Below, in pieces: positions 45,597-54,754 of a DNA stretch of 64,000 nucleotides. This DNA comes from Verrucomicrobiales bacterium (GTDB lineage Bacteria > Verrucomicrobiota > Verrucomicrobiia > Verrucomicrobiales > DEV007): positions 16,301-80,300 of the forward strand of contig JAEUHH010000098.1 in assembly GCA_016795505.1 (NCBI GenBank), given 5' to 3'. The notes below the pieces were generated by a model. The model was not told where the DNA came from. It did not search any database and was given only the letters and a program-made list of their open reading frames with translations. Position 1 is the stretch's first letter; every line of letters begins with the position of its first letter. Position numbers and translations under genes: made by a program.

Positions 45597-46889
45597 ATGA
45601 AAGCCAGACACCTGATGGGATTGCTATTCGGATTCGCCCTGGGGACTGCGATGGCCCAGGGCGATCTGTTGGAATGGACCAACCGGAAGGGGCAGACGAT
45701 GTCGGCCCGGTTCGTGAAGTTCGAGGGCGGGGTGGTGACGTTTCAAAAGCCGGACGGGCAGATCTTCACCTATCCGGCGGCGGATCTGGATCTCAACAGT
45801 CAGGCGCGGCTGGCCGGGCTGATGAAGAACCCGGTGGCGACGGCGATGCCGCCCGCCTACCGGTCGCGGTGTTCGGCCGAGGCGCGGGCGCAGGCGTTCG
45901 CCGACGGGGGTGGCGTAGCGGAGGAGGAAGCGGCGCTGGAGCGGGCGCTGACATGGCTGGCCACGAGGCAGAATGCCGACGGGTCCTTTGGCGATGAATT
46001 TCACTCGGCCATGACCGGACTGGCAATGCTGGCGATGCTGGGCCGCTGCGAGATGCCGGGCGGCTCGGCGCTGGGGGAATCCGTGGCCAAAGGGGGCCTC
46101 TATCTCATGGAGACGGCGAAGACGAACCGGGGGCTCATGTGGAATGGGGAGACGGGGTTGCATTTGAGCTACGAGCACGCCATCGCCACGCACGCGTTGG
46201 CGGAACTGCTGGGGATGACCCGCGGGTCGAACCGGGAGGTGCCGGGACTTGAGACCACGGTCAAACGGGCGGCGGAACACATCGTGGACGGTCAGACCCG
46301 GACGGGCGGGTGGTTCTATGGCTACGACTCCAGTCTGGAAGGGGGCGACATGTCGCTGAGCCTCTGGCAGATGGGCGCCCTGCGAGCGGTGCGACGGAGT
46401 GGGATCGACTCGGAAAGAGTGCCGCGGGCGTTGGATCGTGCGGTGTCCTATCTGGGCCGGGCGCAGGATGGTGAAGGTGCCTACAAGTACCGGCTGACGG
46501 ACGACAAGGGCAAGGCGACGCTGACGGGTGGCGCGCTGTATCAACTGCACCGGTGGGGCGAGGGTGGCTCGACCGACTTTGAAAAGGGCATGGTCTATCT
46601 GACGCAGACCTACGCCAATCCGCGACCGGGCTTGTCTCTCTACACGCCGTATTTCAATACCCAGATTTTTCATGTGAAGGGCGGCGATCCCTGGCGGAAC
46701 TACCGCACCCGGTTCATACCCGAATTGCTGGCCAAGCAGAATGGCGACGGATCGTTCATGGAGCCGGTGGGAACGGGAATGATCACGGCGGACAACCAAC
46801 TGATGAATACGGCGTGGGCGGCGCTGATCCTGGAGGTCTATTACCGCGAGCCGGTCGAGCCTGAGAACGGAGGGAGCGGTAGCCGCTGA
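45597..46889 (+). CDS. Exported SHD1-domain protein with terpene-cyclase-like alpha-barrel repeats
   Basis: Protein of 430 residues. Signal peptide (LMGLLFGFALGTAMAQG); residues about 25-75 form an SHD1 domain (LEWTNRKGQTMSARFVKFEG, YPAADLDLNSQ), common in PVC proteins. From about 110 come prenyltransferase/squalene-cyclase-type repeats: WLATRQNADGSFGD, GGWFYGYDSS, YLGRAQDGEGAYKY, LLAKQNGDGSFMEP. The DxDD catalytic motif of cyclases is absent, so it is probably not a cyclase. Function unknown. Start: ATG 45597. Confidence 0.85.
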   Translation: MKARHLMGLLFGFALGTAMAQGDLLEWTNRKGQTMSARFVKFEGGVVTFQKPDGQIFTYPAADLDLNSQARLAGLMKNPVATAMPPAYRSRCSAEARAQAFADGGGVAEEEAALERALTWLATRQNADGSFGDEFHSAMTGLAMLAMLGRCEMPGGSALGESVAKGGLYLMETAKTNRGLMWNGETGLHLSYEHAIATHALAELLGMTRGSNREVPGLETTVKRAAEHIVDGQTRTGGWFYGYDSSLEGGDMSLSLWQMGALRAVRRSGIDSERVPRALDRAVSYLGRAQDGEGAYKYRLTDDKGKATLTGGALYQLHRWGEGGSTDFEKGMVYLTQTYANPRPGLSLYTPYFNTQIFHVKGGDPWRNYRTRFIPELLAKQNGDGSFMEPVGTGMITADNQLMNTAWAALILEVYYREPVEPENGGSGSR

Positions 46890-47097
46890 TGGTGGCGGGT
46901 AAGGGCTGAAGGCCGAGCGACTTTTGTCGGGGGGCTGGTGGATATTGGAGCATCGATTGTATCCCGGAGGGACGACGGAAATCAGCCGGGGGTGGACCGA
47001 GTGAAAAATGGGGGAACCCCGGATGGGAATCGCCTCCAAATACCTGCGCCTCGGCAGGGGCGCGAGGCGGATAAAGGGCTCGGCTGGAATGGGTGAA

Positions 47098-47134
47098 CGC
47101 GAATGGAAAGGAATGGAACGAATGACGCGAATCG
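47098..47134 (+). repeat. Dispersed 36-bp repeat, family R1
   Basis: Copy of the R1 motif in the 429-bp gap 46890-47318, which holds no other recognisable feature. This copy differs from the others at one internal base (GGAACG for GAAACG) and is followed by a partial duplication of its end. Confidence 0.7.
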
Positions 47135-47318
47135 AATGGGCACGAATGGGATCGAATCGCTCCGCACAGGCTCTGACTGGGGCGTCATCATTGTCCGGTG
47201 CCGCGAGGTTGGCCTCGGACGGGGAGGCGGGGATTGACCCCGCCAGAGTGGCAACTCGAATTTTCCCCGCAATTTCTCATCGCCGAACGGTCCGGTTGGC
47301 GGCACAATACCGGCTGTC

Positions 47319-48782
47319 ATGGCCGATACCGAAAAGAAGCAGCCGGAATTTCCCAACCGTTTCCAGAAGCAGACCCTGTGGACGGCGATCACGGCCGTGG
47401 CGGTGGTGGTGATCGCGGCAATCGCGGTGGGGACGGTGATGATGACGAGCTGGGTGCTCGGCTACCTGAACCCCATCCTGGTGCCGGTGGCGGTGGCGGG
47501 CATCCTCGCCTATCTGCTGGAGCCGGTGATCGGCTTCCTGACGCGCCGCGGCATGCAGCGCAAGCCGGCTTTCTATGTGGTCTTCCTCGCCTTCAACGGG
47601 CTGGCGGTCCTACTGGCCTTTCTGGTGATCAAGCCGGCGGTGAGCGAGGGGCGGCATTTCTGGAACCGCTACCTGACGCCGGATGCGGTGGCCGAGGTGG
47701 AGGCTCCCGCTGCGGGACCGGCCCAGCCGGCGGCGGCAGCGGCGGTGGTGCCCCCGGCTGCGGCGGAGGCGGCACCGACCACCGAGCCGGAGGACGGAGC
47801 GGGCCCGGATGCGGTGGCGGGCACCGAGACGGCGCCGCCGTCGTGGTTTTCCCGCACCCGGCTGGGGCAGATCATGATCGACAAGCTCCAGTGGATCGAT
47901 GACAAGCTCGGGGATCTGTCGCTGGTGGAGCGCTTTAAGCGGGAGGACGACACGTGGGATCTGGAGAGTCTGGGCAACTGGACCTGGCAACGGGTGAGCG
48001 GCTTCGCGGACGAGGCGGCGGGCTTTTTCGGGCGCGGCTTTTCGAGCGCGACGTCGTTCCTGGGATACTTCCTCGGGCTTTTTCTGGTGCCGGTGTATCT
48101 GTTTTTCTTCCTGCGCGAGAGCAACACGATCGCGCAGTCGTGGAGCAATTACCTGCCGCTGCGCCAGAGCGCCTTCAAGGACGAGGTGGTGGAGACGCTG
48201 CGGGAGATCAACCAGTATCTGATCGCCTACTTCCGCGGGCAGATGCTGGTGAGCATGATCGACGGGGTGCTGGTGGCGCTGGCACTGAGCCTGATGGGGC
48301 TGGAGTATGCGCTGCTGCTGGGGGTCTTCCTCGCCATCCTGGGGCTGATCCCCTATGTCGGCAATGTGCTGGTGATGATACCGGCGGTGCTGATCGCCTT
48401 TGCTCAATACAGCAACCCGGAGGCGCAGTGGGAATGGCTGCCGCAGGTGTGGGCGTATCCGCTGATCGTGCTGGGCATCTTCATCGTGCTGCAGCAGGTG
48501 AACGGGCTGGTCACGGCGCCGAAGATCGTGGGCGACTCGGTGGGGCTGCACCCGCTGACGGTCATCTTCTCGATGCTGTTCTGGTCGCTGCTGCTGGGTG
48601 GTCTGCTGGGCGCGCTGCTGGCGGTGCCGCTGACGGCGTCGATCAAGGTGCTGTTCCGCCGCTACATCTGGGAGCGCCGCCTGGAGCCGGCGGTGGAGGC
48701 GCGGCTGAGGGGAGAGGGCAACCATTCCCACGGCGGCGAGCCCGCGCCGGAACCGGTGGCGGGTGGCGGATCGGCGACGTGA
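47319..48782 (+). CDS. AI-2E family (UPF0118) permease
   Basis: Integral membrane protein of 487 residues with about eight helices. Family features are YLNPILVPVAVAGILAYLLE near the N-terminus, a soluble loop, and the C-terminal block LLLGVFLAILGLIPYVGN, then a run including LVTAPKIVGDSVGLHPL and LLGALLAVPLTASIKVL. An Ala/Pro-rich insert of about 60 residues between helices 3 and 4 is unusual. Homologues export small molecules or act as sodium/proton antiporters; substrate not known. Confidence 0.9.
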   Translation: MADTEKKQPEFPNRFQKQTLWTAITAVAVVVIAAIAVGTVMMTSWVLGYLNPILVPVAVAGILAYLLEPVIGFLTRRGMQRKPAFYVVFLAFNGLAVLLAFLVIKPAVSEGRHFWNRYLTPDAVAEVEAPAAGPAQPAAAAAVVPPAAAEAAPTTEPEDGAGPDAVAGTETAPPSWFSRTRLGQIMIDKLQWIDDKLGDLSLVERFKREDDTWDLESLGNWTWQRVSGFADEAAGFFGRGFSSATSFLGYFLGLFLVPVYLFFFLRESNTIAQSWSNYLPLRQSAFKDEVVETLREINQYLIAYFRGQMLVSMIDGVLVALALSLMGLEYALLLGVFLAILGLIPYVGNVLVMIPAVLIAFAQYSNPEAQWEWLPQVWAYPLIVLGIFIVLQQVNGLVTAPKIVGDSVGLHPLTVIFSMLFWSLLLGGLLGALLAVPLTASIKVLFRRYIWERRLEPAVEARLRGEGNHSHGGEPAPEPVAGGGSAT

Positions 48783-48804
48783 CGGCGCGGGAGCCGGCGG
48801 CGGA

Positions 48805-49293
48805 TCAGAGACGGCGGCGCTCGATGAACTCGAGCTTTTGGAAGCGCCCGCGGGCGAAGGTGATGGACTCGCGTGCGAGGTCGGCGGCTTCGCCCCACTC
48901 GACATCGATGCAGACGCCCTGCCGATCGGTCCTCAGTCGCAGGATGCGGAAGATGGGCTCGTGACGCGAGCGGATGAAGCAGTGCAGCGGCACGTCGCGG
49001 TGGGCGGCATTCCACAGCAGCAGGGCCGGGGGAAAGGCGCTGAGGTTTCCCAGGGCCGAGAGGATCTCGCGGACCAGGGCGGCTCCGTGGCGACGGGCGA
49101 GGCGGGCGGCGGCGGCGCGGTTGCGGATCTGCTCCATCCAGGCGGCGGCGGGATGGCGATGGGTGGTGGTCATCTCGGCGATGAGATCGCGGGCATGCAG
49201 AGCCATGGCGGCCTGCAACTGCTCGCGGGAGAGATCGCCGCGCTCGAAGAGCCGGAACAACTCGGGCGGCGTCGGCAGGGGCGGGAAATTCAC
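48805..49293 (-). CDS. Hypothetical protein, unknown
   Basis: Cytoplasmic protein of 162 residues, Arg/Ala/Leu-rich and mostly helical at the N-terminus (PPELFRLFERGDLSREQLQA), with a strand-rich C-terminus (RILRLRTDRQGVCIDVEWG). No family recognised. The frame is open with normal codon use, it has a single ATG start, and it ends 23 bp from the permease stop in a convergent arrangement. Confidence 0.7.
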   Translation of the reverse strand: MNFPPLPTPPELFRLFERGDLSREQLQAAMALHARDLIAEMTTTHRHPAAAWMEQIRNRAAAARLARRHGAALVREILSALGNLSAFPPALLLWNAAHRDVPLHCFIRSRHEPIFRILRLRTDRQGVCIDVEWGEAADLARESITFARGRFQKLEFIERRRL

Positions 49294-49333
49294 CGGCGGT
49301 CCGAAAAGGGCGGGGGAGAGGCTGGCGACCGGC

Positions 49334-49711
49334 TCAGGCTTTCACCAGGCCTTTCTCAAAGACGAACCACTGCGGGTCGATCTGGCCGAGCGGCTCGCGG
49401 AGTTGATCCAGCTCGCCGGCGGCTCCGTGGATCTCGATCCGGATCAGCTCGGACAGGGTGAGGGCCTCATCGAGCAGGTCGCCGACATTCGCGACGTGGG
49501 CGAGAGCCCCGGCGGCGCCGACATAGGCCTCGCGGCAATGCACGATGTCGCCGCAGAGGCTGAAGTCGTAGTAGAGGCAGGCGGGCTCGCTGGCGGTGCG
49601 GGCGATGAATCGGTCGATCAGGGCGCGGAAGTCATCCAGCCGGCCGGGCTGGACGCGGAAATAGGGATGCAGGCTGACGACGCGGGCGGGATCAATGGCG
49701 GTCTGAGACAT
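49334..49711 (-). CDS. Antibiotic biosynthesis monooxygenase (ABM) domain protein
   Basis: Protein of 125 residues with the ferredoxin-like ABM fold: SLHPYFRVQPGRLDDFRALI, ASEPACLYYDFSLCGD, CREAYVGAAGALAHV. Members include quinol monooxygenases and stress proteins that work without cofactor. It is 40 bp upstream of the hypothetical gene, on the same strand, so the two may be cotranscribed. Substrate unknown. Confidence 0.83.
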   Translation of the reverse strand: MSQTAIDPARVVSLHPYFRVQPGRLDDFRALIDRFIARTASEPACLYYDFSLCGDIVHCREAYVGAAGALAHVANVGDLLDEALTLSELIRIEIHGAAGELDQLREPLGQIDPQWFVFEKGLVKA

Positions 49712-49865
49712 GCGGTGGACGATAGGGGAAAAGCGGTCGGCTGACGAGCGGGAAATCGGGCGCCGGGGGGCGAAGCCGGGGTGGATGGAAAGGGCAGGCG
49801 ACTTGGGGAGTGGGTTGGTTTGAGGAGAACTGGAAGCGGGTGGGGCTCAGTCGCAATGGTTCAAA

Positions 49866-50051
49866 GCGAATGGAAAGGAATGGAACGAATGACGCGAATG
49901 GGGGAGAAGGTGGGACGTGGTGGGGTGCGCTTGGATGGTTGAACGCGAATGGAAAGGAATGAAACGAATGACGCGAATGGGGACGACGGGATGGGGTGCG
50001 CATGGATGGTTGAGCGCGAATGGAAAGGAATGAAACGAATGACGCGAATGG
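49866..50051 (+). repeat. Cluster of three R1 repeats
   Basis: Three near-identical 36-bp copies start at 49866, 49945 and 50016 (spacing 79 and 71 bp). The intervening 35-43 bp are related to each other (GATGGTTGA, GGGGTGCGC), so this is a degenerate tandem array, not a spacer array. Confidence 0.8.
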
Positions 50052-50101
50052 GGATGCCGGGGGACGGTATGGATGATCGAGGAAACCGGGGAGGATGATC
50101 T

Positions 50102-50220
50102 GCAATAAGCCGGGCTGAAGGCCCGTCGCATACCAGCCCAGAGCAACGCTCTGGGAACCGGGCCCGAGCATGAGACGCGCCCTGAAGGGGCGCCGCAATT
50201 ACCGGTGGATGCGATTGCCG
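50102..50220 (+). repeat. Dispersed composite repeat, family R2, copy 2
   Basis: GGCCCGTCGCATACCAGCCC, AACGCTCTGGGAACC and GCCCTGAAGGGGCGCCGC in the same order as at 45157. No gene in this stretch. Confidence 0.8.
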
Positions 50221-50224
50221 GGTA

Positions 50225-50332
50225 GGATGGGGGTGCGACGCCCCTTCAGGGCGTTTTTGGGGGTGGGCGGTGACCCAGGGCGTTGGCCTGGGCTGGTATG
50301 CGGGCGTGCCGTTGGCGCTGATTGTGGGCGAT
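50225..50332 (-). repeat. Dispersed composite repeat, family R2, inverted copy 3
   Basis: On the minus strand the blocks CCCGCATACCAGCCCAGG, AACGCCCTGGG and CGCCCTGAAGGGGCGTCGC recur. With copy 2 it forms a large head-to-head inverted pair. Confidence 0.75.
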
Positions 50333-50394
50333 GGGTAATCGTGGGGTGGTGGAGGGTATTTGTGGCGGAATGGGGCTCGCACGGATGATTGAAC

Positions 50395-50430
50395 GCGAAT
50401 GGAAAGGAATGAAACGAATGACGCGAATGG
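50395..50430 (+). repeat. Dispersed 36-bp repeat, family R1
   Basis: Copy identical over its core to those at 49945 and 50016, isolated from the cluster by the two R2 copies. Confidence 0.8.
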
Positions 50431-50549
50431 GGAGATGGCTGGGCGTGATGGGGGTGAATGGGCCGGTGATGGCTGATTGTGCTGCATCCCGGAGGGATGC
50501 TCCCTGAATAGCCCGGAGTGAAACTCCGGGTCCCCCGCGGCTCGAAGCG

Positions 50550-50629
50550 GCAACCCCGGATGGGGTTGTCCAATGGGGGAATGGTCGGGCTGCGCCTCTG
50601 CCGCATGGGACAACCCCATCCGGGGTTGC
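50550..50629. repeat. 22-bp perfect inverted repeat
   Basis: An arm starting GCAACCCCGGATGGGG (50550-50571) is exactly complementary to 50608-50629, with a 36-base loop. A smaller palindrome (CCCGGAGTGAAACTCCGGG) lies just upstream. The region 49712-50776 has no recognisable gene. Confidence 0.85.
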
Positions 50630-50710
50630 TGAGGCCAACGTCGAATACCAAGGGGCGTTCCGACCCCTGGGCATTCACGGAGAACCGCTCCGCGGTTCGG
50701 CATTCACCGG

Positions 50711-50752
50711 CGATCAGCGATCAGCGATCAGCGATCAGCGATCAGCGATCAG
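50711..50752. repeat. Heptamer tandem repeat (CGATCAG)6 at a gene 3' end
   Basis: Six perfect copies of CGATCAG end 25 bp beyond the stop codon of the second DUF1501 gene. Confidence 0.92.
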
Positions 50753-50776
50753 GCCGGCGGTGACTGGGGACGGAAA

Positions 50777-52153
50777 TCAGATCAGCTCCTTGATCGGCGA
50801 GCCGCCGTCCACCAGCGGCACGGGGCGTCCGCTGTGATCGAGGAAGCTGGTATGGTGATCGATGCCGACGACGTGGTAGATGGTGGCCAGCACATCGGCG
50901 GGCGTCAGGGGGCGCTCCACGGGGTGTTCGCCGCGGGCATTGGTCGCCCCGATCACCTGTCCCATGCGCAGACCGCCGCCGGCCATGACGACGCTCATCG
51001 CCTGGCCCCAGTGGTCGCGGCCGGGCACGGGATCGTTGGGCAGGCCGTTGTTGATCTTCGGGGTGCGGCCGAACTCGCCCATGATAACCACGAGCACGTC
51101 ATTGAGCAGGCTGCGGTCCTTCAGGTCCTGCATCAGGCCGTCGATGGCCATGTCCAGCACGGGCAGCCGGCTTTCCATCCCCGTCTTCATGCTGGAGTGG
51201 GTGTCCCAGTGCGGCATGTCCACGGTGACGAAGCGCACGCCGGACTCGACGAGGCGCCGGGCCATGAGGGTGTAGTGGCCCCACGGGCCGCGGCCGTAGC
51301 GATCGCGGGTCCTGGCGTCCTCCTGCTCCATGTCGAAGGCCTTCTTGGCCGTGTCGCCGAGCAGGATCTCCATGGCGGCCTGCTGATGCTGGTCCATCGT
51401 GCTCATGGAGCCGGTGCGGTCGACCTCGCGATCGATGCCGTCCAACTGCTTGAGCAGGCCGGCCCGCTCATTCATCCGGTCGCCGGGTCCGCCGATCGAG
51501 TCGAGGAAGGGCGGCTTTTGGATCTCGGTCTTCATGTTGGCGGCCAGATACTTCTGCTTCATGTTCACCTGGAAGGGATCGTAAGCCCCTCCCAGATAAG
51601 CCGCGCCCTGGTAGCCGGGATACAGATAGACGCTCTCCGCCGCCGGCAGGCCGACGTAGTTGGGCAGTCCGGCGGCCTTGGCCGGGGCGAGCTTCGAGAC
51701 GCAGGAGCCGACCGATGGATAACGCGGCGTCTTGTCCACCGTGGTGGCGCCGAAGCGGCCCGTGAGCATCCAGTGGGCGGCGGCGAAGTGATCGCCCGTG
51801 GTGTGGTGCACTGAGCGCAGCACGCACATCGCGTCGGCGTGTCTGGCGTGCCGGGGCAGCATTTCGGAAAAGCGGATGCCCGGCACATTCGTCGGGATGT
51901 CGCCCCATGGACCGCGGTATTCGCTCGGCGCGCCGGGCTTGGGATCGTAGGTCTCAAAGTGGCTCGGACCGCCGTCGAGCCAGATCAGGATCACTGATTT
52001 GCCGGTGTCGGCGACCTTGGCCTCGGCCTTCATCCGCAGCAGATCGCCGGTGCTGAGCCCGAAGGCGCTGAGGGCGCCGGCTTTCAGCGCGGTGCGCCGG
52101 GTGAAGCCCTGACAATTTCGCGAAACCTGGCCGCCGTGGGAAATCTTGAGCAT
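50777..52153 (-). CDS. DUF1501 protein with Tat signal
   Basis: Second DUF1501 protein, 458 residues. Tat signal (CQGFTRRTALKAGALSAFG), then SVILIWLDGGPSHFETYDPK, CVLRSVHHTTGDHFAAAHW, TVDMPHWDTHSSMKTGM, VVIMGEFGRTPKIN and GRDHWGQAM, which carry the likely metal ligands. It differs clearly from the protein at 34292, so the two are separate subfamilies. No DUF1549/DUF1553 partner gene is adjacent. ATG 52153 is preferred over 52192 because it leaves a leader of usual length. Confidence 0.9.
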   Translation of the reverse strand: MLKISHGGQVSRNCQGFTRRTALKAGALSAFGLSTGDLLRMKAEAKVADTGKSVILIWLDGGPSHFETYDPKPGAPSEYRGPWGDIPTNVPGIRFSEMLPRHARHADAMCVLRSVHHTTGDHFAAAHWMLTGRFGATTVDKTPRYPSVGSCVSKLAPAKAAGLPNYVGLPAAESVYLYPGYQGAAYLGGAYDPFQVNMKQKYLAANMKTEIQKPPFLDSIGGPGDRMNERAGLLKQLDGIDREVDRTGSMSTMDQHQQAAMEILLGDTAKKAFDMEQEDARTRDRYGRGPWGHYTLMARRLVESGVRFVTVDMPHWDTHSSMKTGMESRLPVLDMAIDGLMQDLKDRSLLNDVLVVIMGEFGRTPKINNGLPNDPVPGRDHWGQAMSVVMAGGGLRMGQVIGATNARGEHPVERPLTPADVLATIYHVVGIDHHTSFLDHSGRPVPLVDGGSPIKELI

Positions 52154-52285
52154 GGTCGTGAAGGCTGGATGGGATGCGGAAAGTTGTATCACTTTCGCGT
52201 GACGGATTCAGCGGAAAACGGTTACGCAAACGCGTCTCGATGGCATGGGGGCTGCCAACGTCGGAGCGACCGCTCAGAGTTTGGA

Positions 52286-52805
52286 CCGGGAGGCTGGTCT
52301 GGTTGGGGGCCTCCAGCAGATTCAGGAGTCCAGCAGATTATTTGGGGGAAGGGGCTGCTGGAGATACCCTCCCTGAGATGTTGCTGAGATTTGAATGTAG
52401 CTCGGGCTATGGGCCGGGAGGCTGGTCTGGTTGGGGGCTTCCAGCAGATTCAGTAGGCCAGCAGATTGGGGAAGAAAAATAATCTGCTGGCCTTGCCGAA
52501 TCCGCTGGAGATACCCTCGCTGAGATGTTGCTGAGATTTGAATGTAGCTCAGGCTTTGGGCCGGGAGGCTGGTCTGGTTGGGGGCCTCCAGCAGATTCAG
52601 GAGGCCAGCAGATTGGGGAAGAAAAATAATCTGCTGGCCTTGCTGAATCTGCTGGAAATATCCTCCCTGAGATGTTGCTGAGATTTGAATGTAGCTCGGG
52701 CTTTGGACCGGGAGGCTGGTCTGGTTGGGGGCTTCCAGCAGATTCAGGAGGCCAGCAGATTGGGGAAGAGAAATAATCTGCTGGCCTTGCTGAATCTGCT
52801 GGAGG
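52286..52805. repeat. Tandem array of a 147-bp unit with nested hairpins
   Basis: Unit starts (CCGGGAGGCTGGTCTGG) at 52286, 52414, 52561 and 52708: two full 147-bp units, one shortened to 128 bp and one partial. Each contains CCAGCAGATTCAG, GGCCAGCAGATT, a 13-base loop, AATCTGCTGGCC and CTGAATCTGCTGG, i.e. two stacked stems of 13 and 12 bp (52735-52802, 52588-52655, 52441-52508). On the minus strand the frame is open and starts with an ATG overlapping the stop of the metallo-beta-lactamase gene. Differences between copies are almost all amino-acid changing, which argues against coding. Confidence 0.88.
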
Positions 52806-52824
52806 TCCGCCGCAAAACCATTCA

Positions 52825-54729
52825 TCACTCCACCACCTTCACCAGCCCCTCGCACCAGTGGGGCAGATGCAGGCCGTCGCCTTTCAGCGAAACGGTGATC
52901 GTTCGCACGCCGGGAGCAGCATCGGGAGCGACGCGACCCTTCAGGATCACCTTCCCATCCTGGTAAGACACGATTGCCATCTCCGCGGCGCCGTCGATGG
53001 ACACCGTCAGGCCGGCCGGTGCGTGGGGGATGGCGGTGATTTGCCGCGCCTGCGCCGAGTAGTTGGTGACGCGCAGTGTGAGGGTGAAGTCGTCGCCGGC
53101 TTTGACCTCCTGACCGTAGGGGAACAGCCAGGCCCATTGCTCGTCCACGGCGTAGTTCACATCGTCCCACGGGCTGAAGTCGGCCACCAGCGCCATCCGC
53201 TCGCGGTAGCGGCGCTCCAGGAAGTCCAGTTCCTCCGGGGTGAAGCGGAACAGGTGCGGGATGTGCTGGTTGACCAGCCAGGTCCGGGGCGGCATCTCGC
53301 TGCGGACGATGCGCAGGCATTTCAGGTAGCCCAGGTCGTCGCGCATCAGGTTGCGGTTCATCAGGCAGTAGTCATCGATGCCGGATGGCGAAAAGGAGTC
53401 GCCGATGAAAAACACGGGGTCGATGGAGTCGTCCTGCCGCTCCACCAGCAGGCCGCCATGATCCAGCATCTGGCCGGGGAAGAAGCGCGCGGTGAAATCG
53501 TACTCGCGCCACGCCAGCTTTTCGCCGTCGGCCATCACGGTGACGGATTTCACCGCATTCCGCGAAATGCCGGGCGAAAAATGGGCGCCGGGTTCCAGCA
53601 GCGCGTCGGCGACCTCCTGCACGGCGTAAACCGGGCAGCCGAACGCCTCCTGTGCGTCGCGCACCGCCTGGGTGTGGTCGTTGTGACGGTGGGTCACCCA
53701 GATGCCCTCGATCTTGGTCACCAGACCGTCGGCGAGCGCCTGTTTCAGCGTTTGCAGGGGCGCCGGCCCGCCGACATCGAGGACAAAGCCGGTCTTGTCC
53801 CGCGAGAGGATCAGCTTGGTCGTCCCGATGTGTTGTACCCACGGTGGCAGGTCGACATGCTCCGCCAGTGGCATCGCCTCCATCGGCGCGTCGGGGCCGA
53901 GCACGCGGTCGGCGCACTCGCGCATCCTCTCGGCGCCGAAGTACCAGTGCAGGGCATTGGTCGAGAGGTAATTCGCATAGATCTTCCGCGCCCGGTCGAT
54001 CGCGGCATCGATGGCCGCCGCGGGGTCGTCGATCACGGGACCGTGGCTGGGCACGATGACCGCCGGCTTTTTCTCCTTCAGCTTCGTCAGGCTGGCGATC
54101 CATTGGCTGAAGCGGCCCCCGTAGCCGTGGTAGGCGCCGACCTTGGCCGCAGGGATGGCGTCCTGAAAGCTGTAGAGATCCGGGGCGCGCCCGCCGGCGA
54201 GGATCAGGTTGCCGGTGAAGGCGTGGAGCTTCCCATCCAGCTCAGCCAGGTAGGCGATGCCGTCGCGGGTCACGCCCGGGGTCGCCAGCACCTCGAAGGT
54301 CACGCCACCCAGGTCGATCCGGTCGCCATCCTTGGCCGCATCCGTCACGGCCAGCGGGCGCACCGGCAGCCGGGTCACCTGCTGGTCGTAGTAGTCGAAC
54401 CGTTTGTCCCACCAGGCGGTCCAGTGCTTGTCCGGATCGGCAAACCAGTCCCGCGCCGTTTCTGGCACGACCAGGCGCGCGCCTGCCGGCAGGGGATCGA
54501 TCGCCGCCGCCAGGTCACGTCTGCCGTGCGTGGTGAGAATCGCCGCCGGCCGGCTGTCGTCGGCCGGGCGATAGACCGCGATGTTCCGGTCGCCCGCGAC
54601 GATGGTCACGCCGTTGACCCCGCCGGTCTCGTCGATCGCGAGGCGGACCTCGGCGCCGGTGAGGTGGGTCGGCGGCAACGGCAGCGCGGCGAGCAGCAGG
54701 GAAAGGAGCGGGGCGGGCGTTTTCATCAT
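52825..54729 (-). CDS. Double metallo-beta-lactamase-fold protein
   Basis: Exported protein of 634 residues: signal peptide (about 1-24), a first lactamase-like domain (about 40-260) with a degraded metal motif (THGRRD at 67-72, PSHGP later), and a second domain (about 300-520) with an intact metal-binding THRHNDH (346-352). A beta-sandwich with VTNYSAQARQITAIPHAP forms the C-terminus. The second domain should be a zinc or iron hydrolase; the first may be structural. Substrate unknown. Start: tandem ATGs at 54729/54726. Confidence 0.85.
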   Translation of the reverse strand: MMKTPAPLLSLLLAALPLPPTHLTGAEVRLAIDETGGVNGVTIVAGDRNIAVYRPADDSRPAAILTTHGRRDLAAAIDPLPAGARLVVPETARDWFADPDKHWTAWWDKRFDYYDQQVTRLPVRPLAVTDAAKDGDRIDLGGVTFEVLATPGVTRDGIAYLAELDGKLHAFTGNLILAGGRAPDLYSFQDAIPAAKVGAYHGYGGRFSQWIASLTKLKEKKPAVIVPSHGPVIDDPAAAIDAAIDRARKIYANYLSTNALHWYFGAERMRECADRVLGPDAPMEAMPLAEHVDLPPWVQHIGTTKLILSRDKTGFVLDVGGPAPLQTLKQALADGLVTKIEGIWVTHRHNDHTQAVRDAQEAFGCPVYAVQEVADALLEPGAHFSPGISRNAVKSVTVMADGEKLAWREYDFTARFFPGQMLDHGGLLVERQDDSIDPVFFIGDSFSPSGIDDYCLMNRNLMRDDLGYLKCLRIVRSEMPPRTWLVNQHIPHLFRFTPEELDFLERRYRERMALVADFSPWDDVNYAVDEQWAWLFPYGQEVKAGDDFTLTLRVTNYSAQARQITAIPHAPAGLTVSIDGAAEMAIVSYQDGKVILKGRVAPDAAPGVRTITVSLKGDGLHLPHWCEGLVKVVE

Positions 54730-54754
54730 CGCCGACACTAGCGGGCCGGGTGGT

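Noticed and set aside
49866..50430. Possible CRISPR array (regular 36-bp repeats)
   Set aside because: Only three evenly placed copies, the intervening DNA is itself related, other copies are dispersed, and no cas gene is present.
52322..52826. Small gene with 49-residue repeats translated from the hairpin array
   Set aside because: Differences between units are mostly amino-acid changing and the peptide consists of hairpin sequence, so selection seems to act on the nucleic acid.
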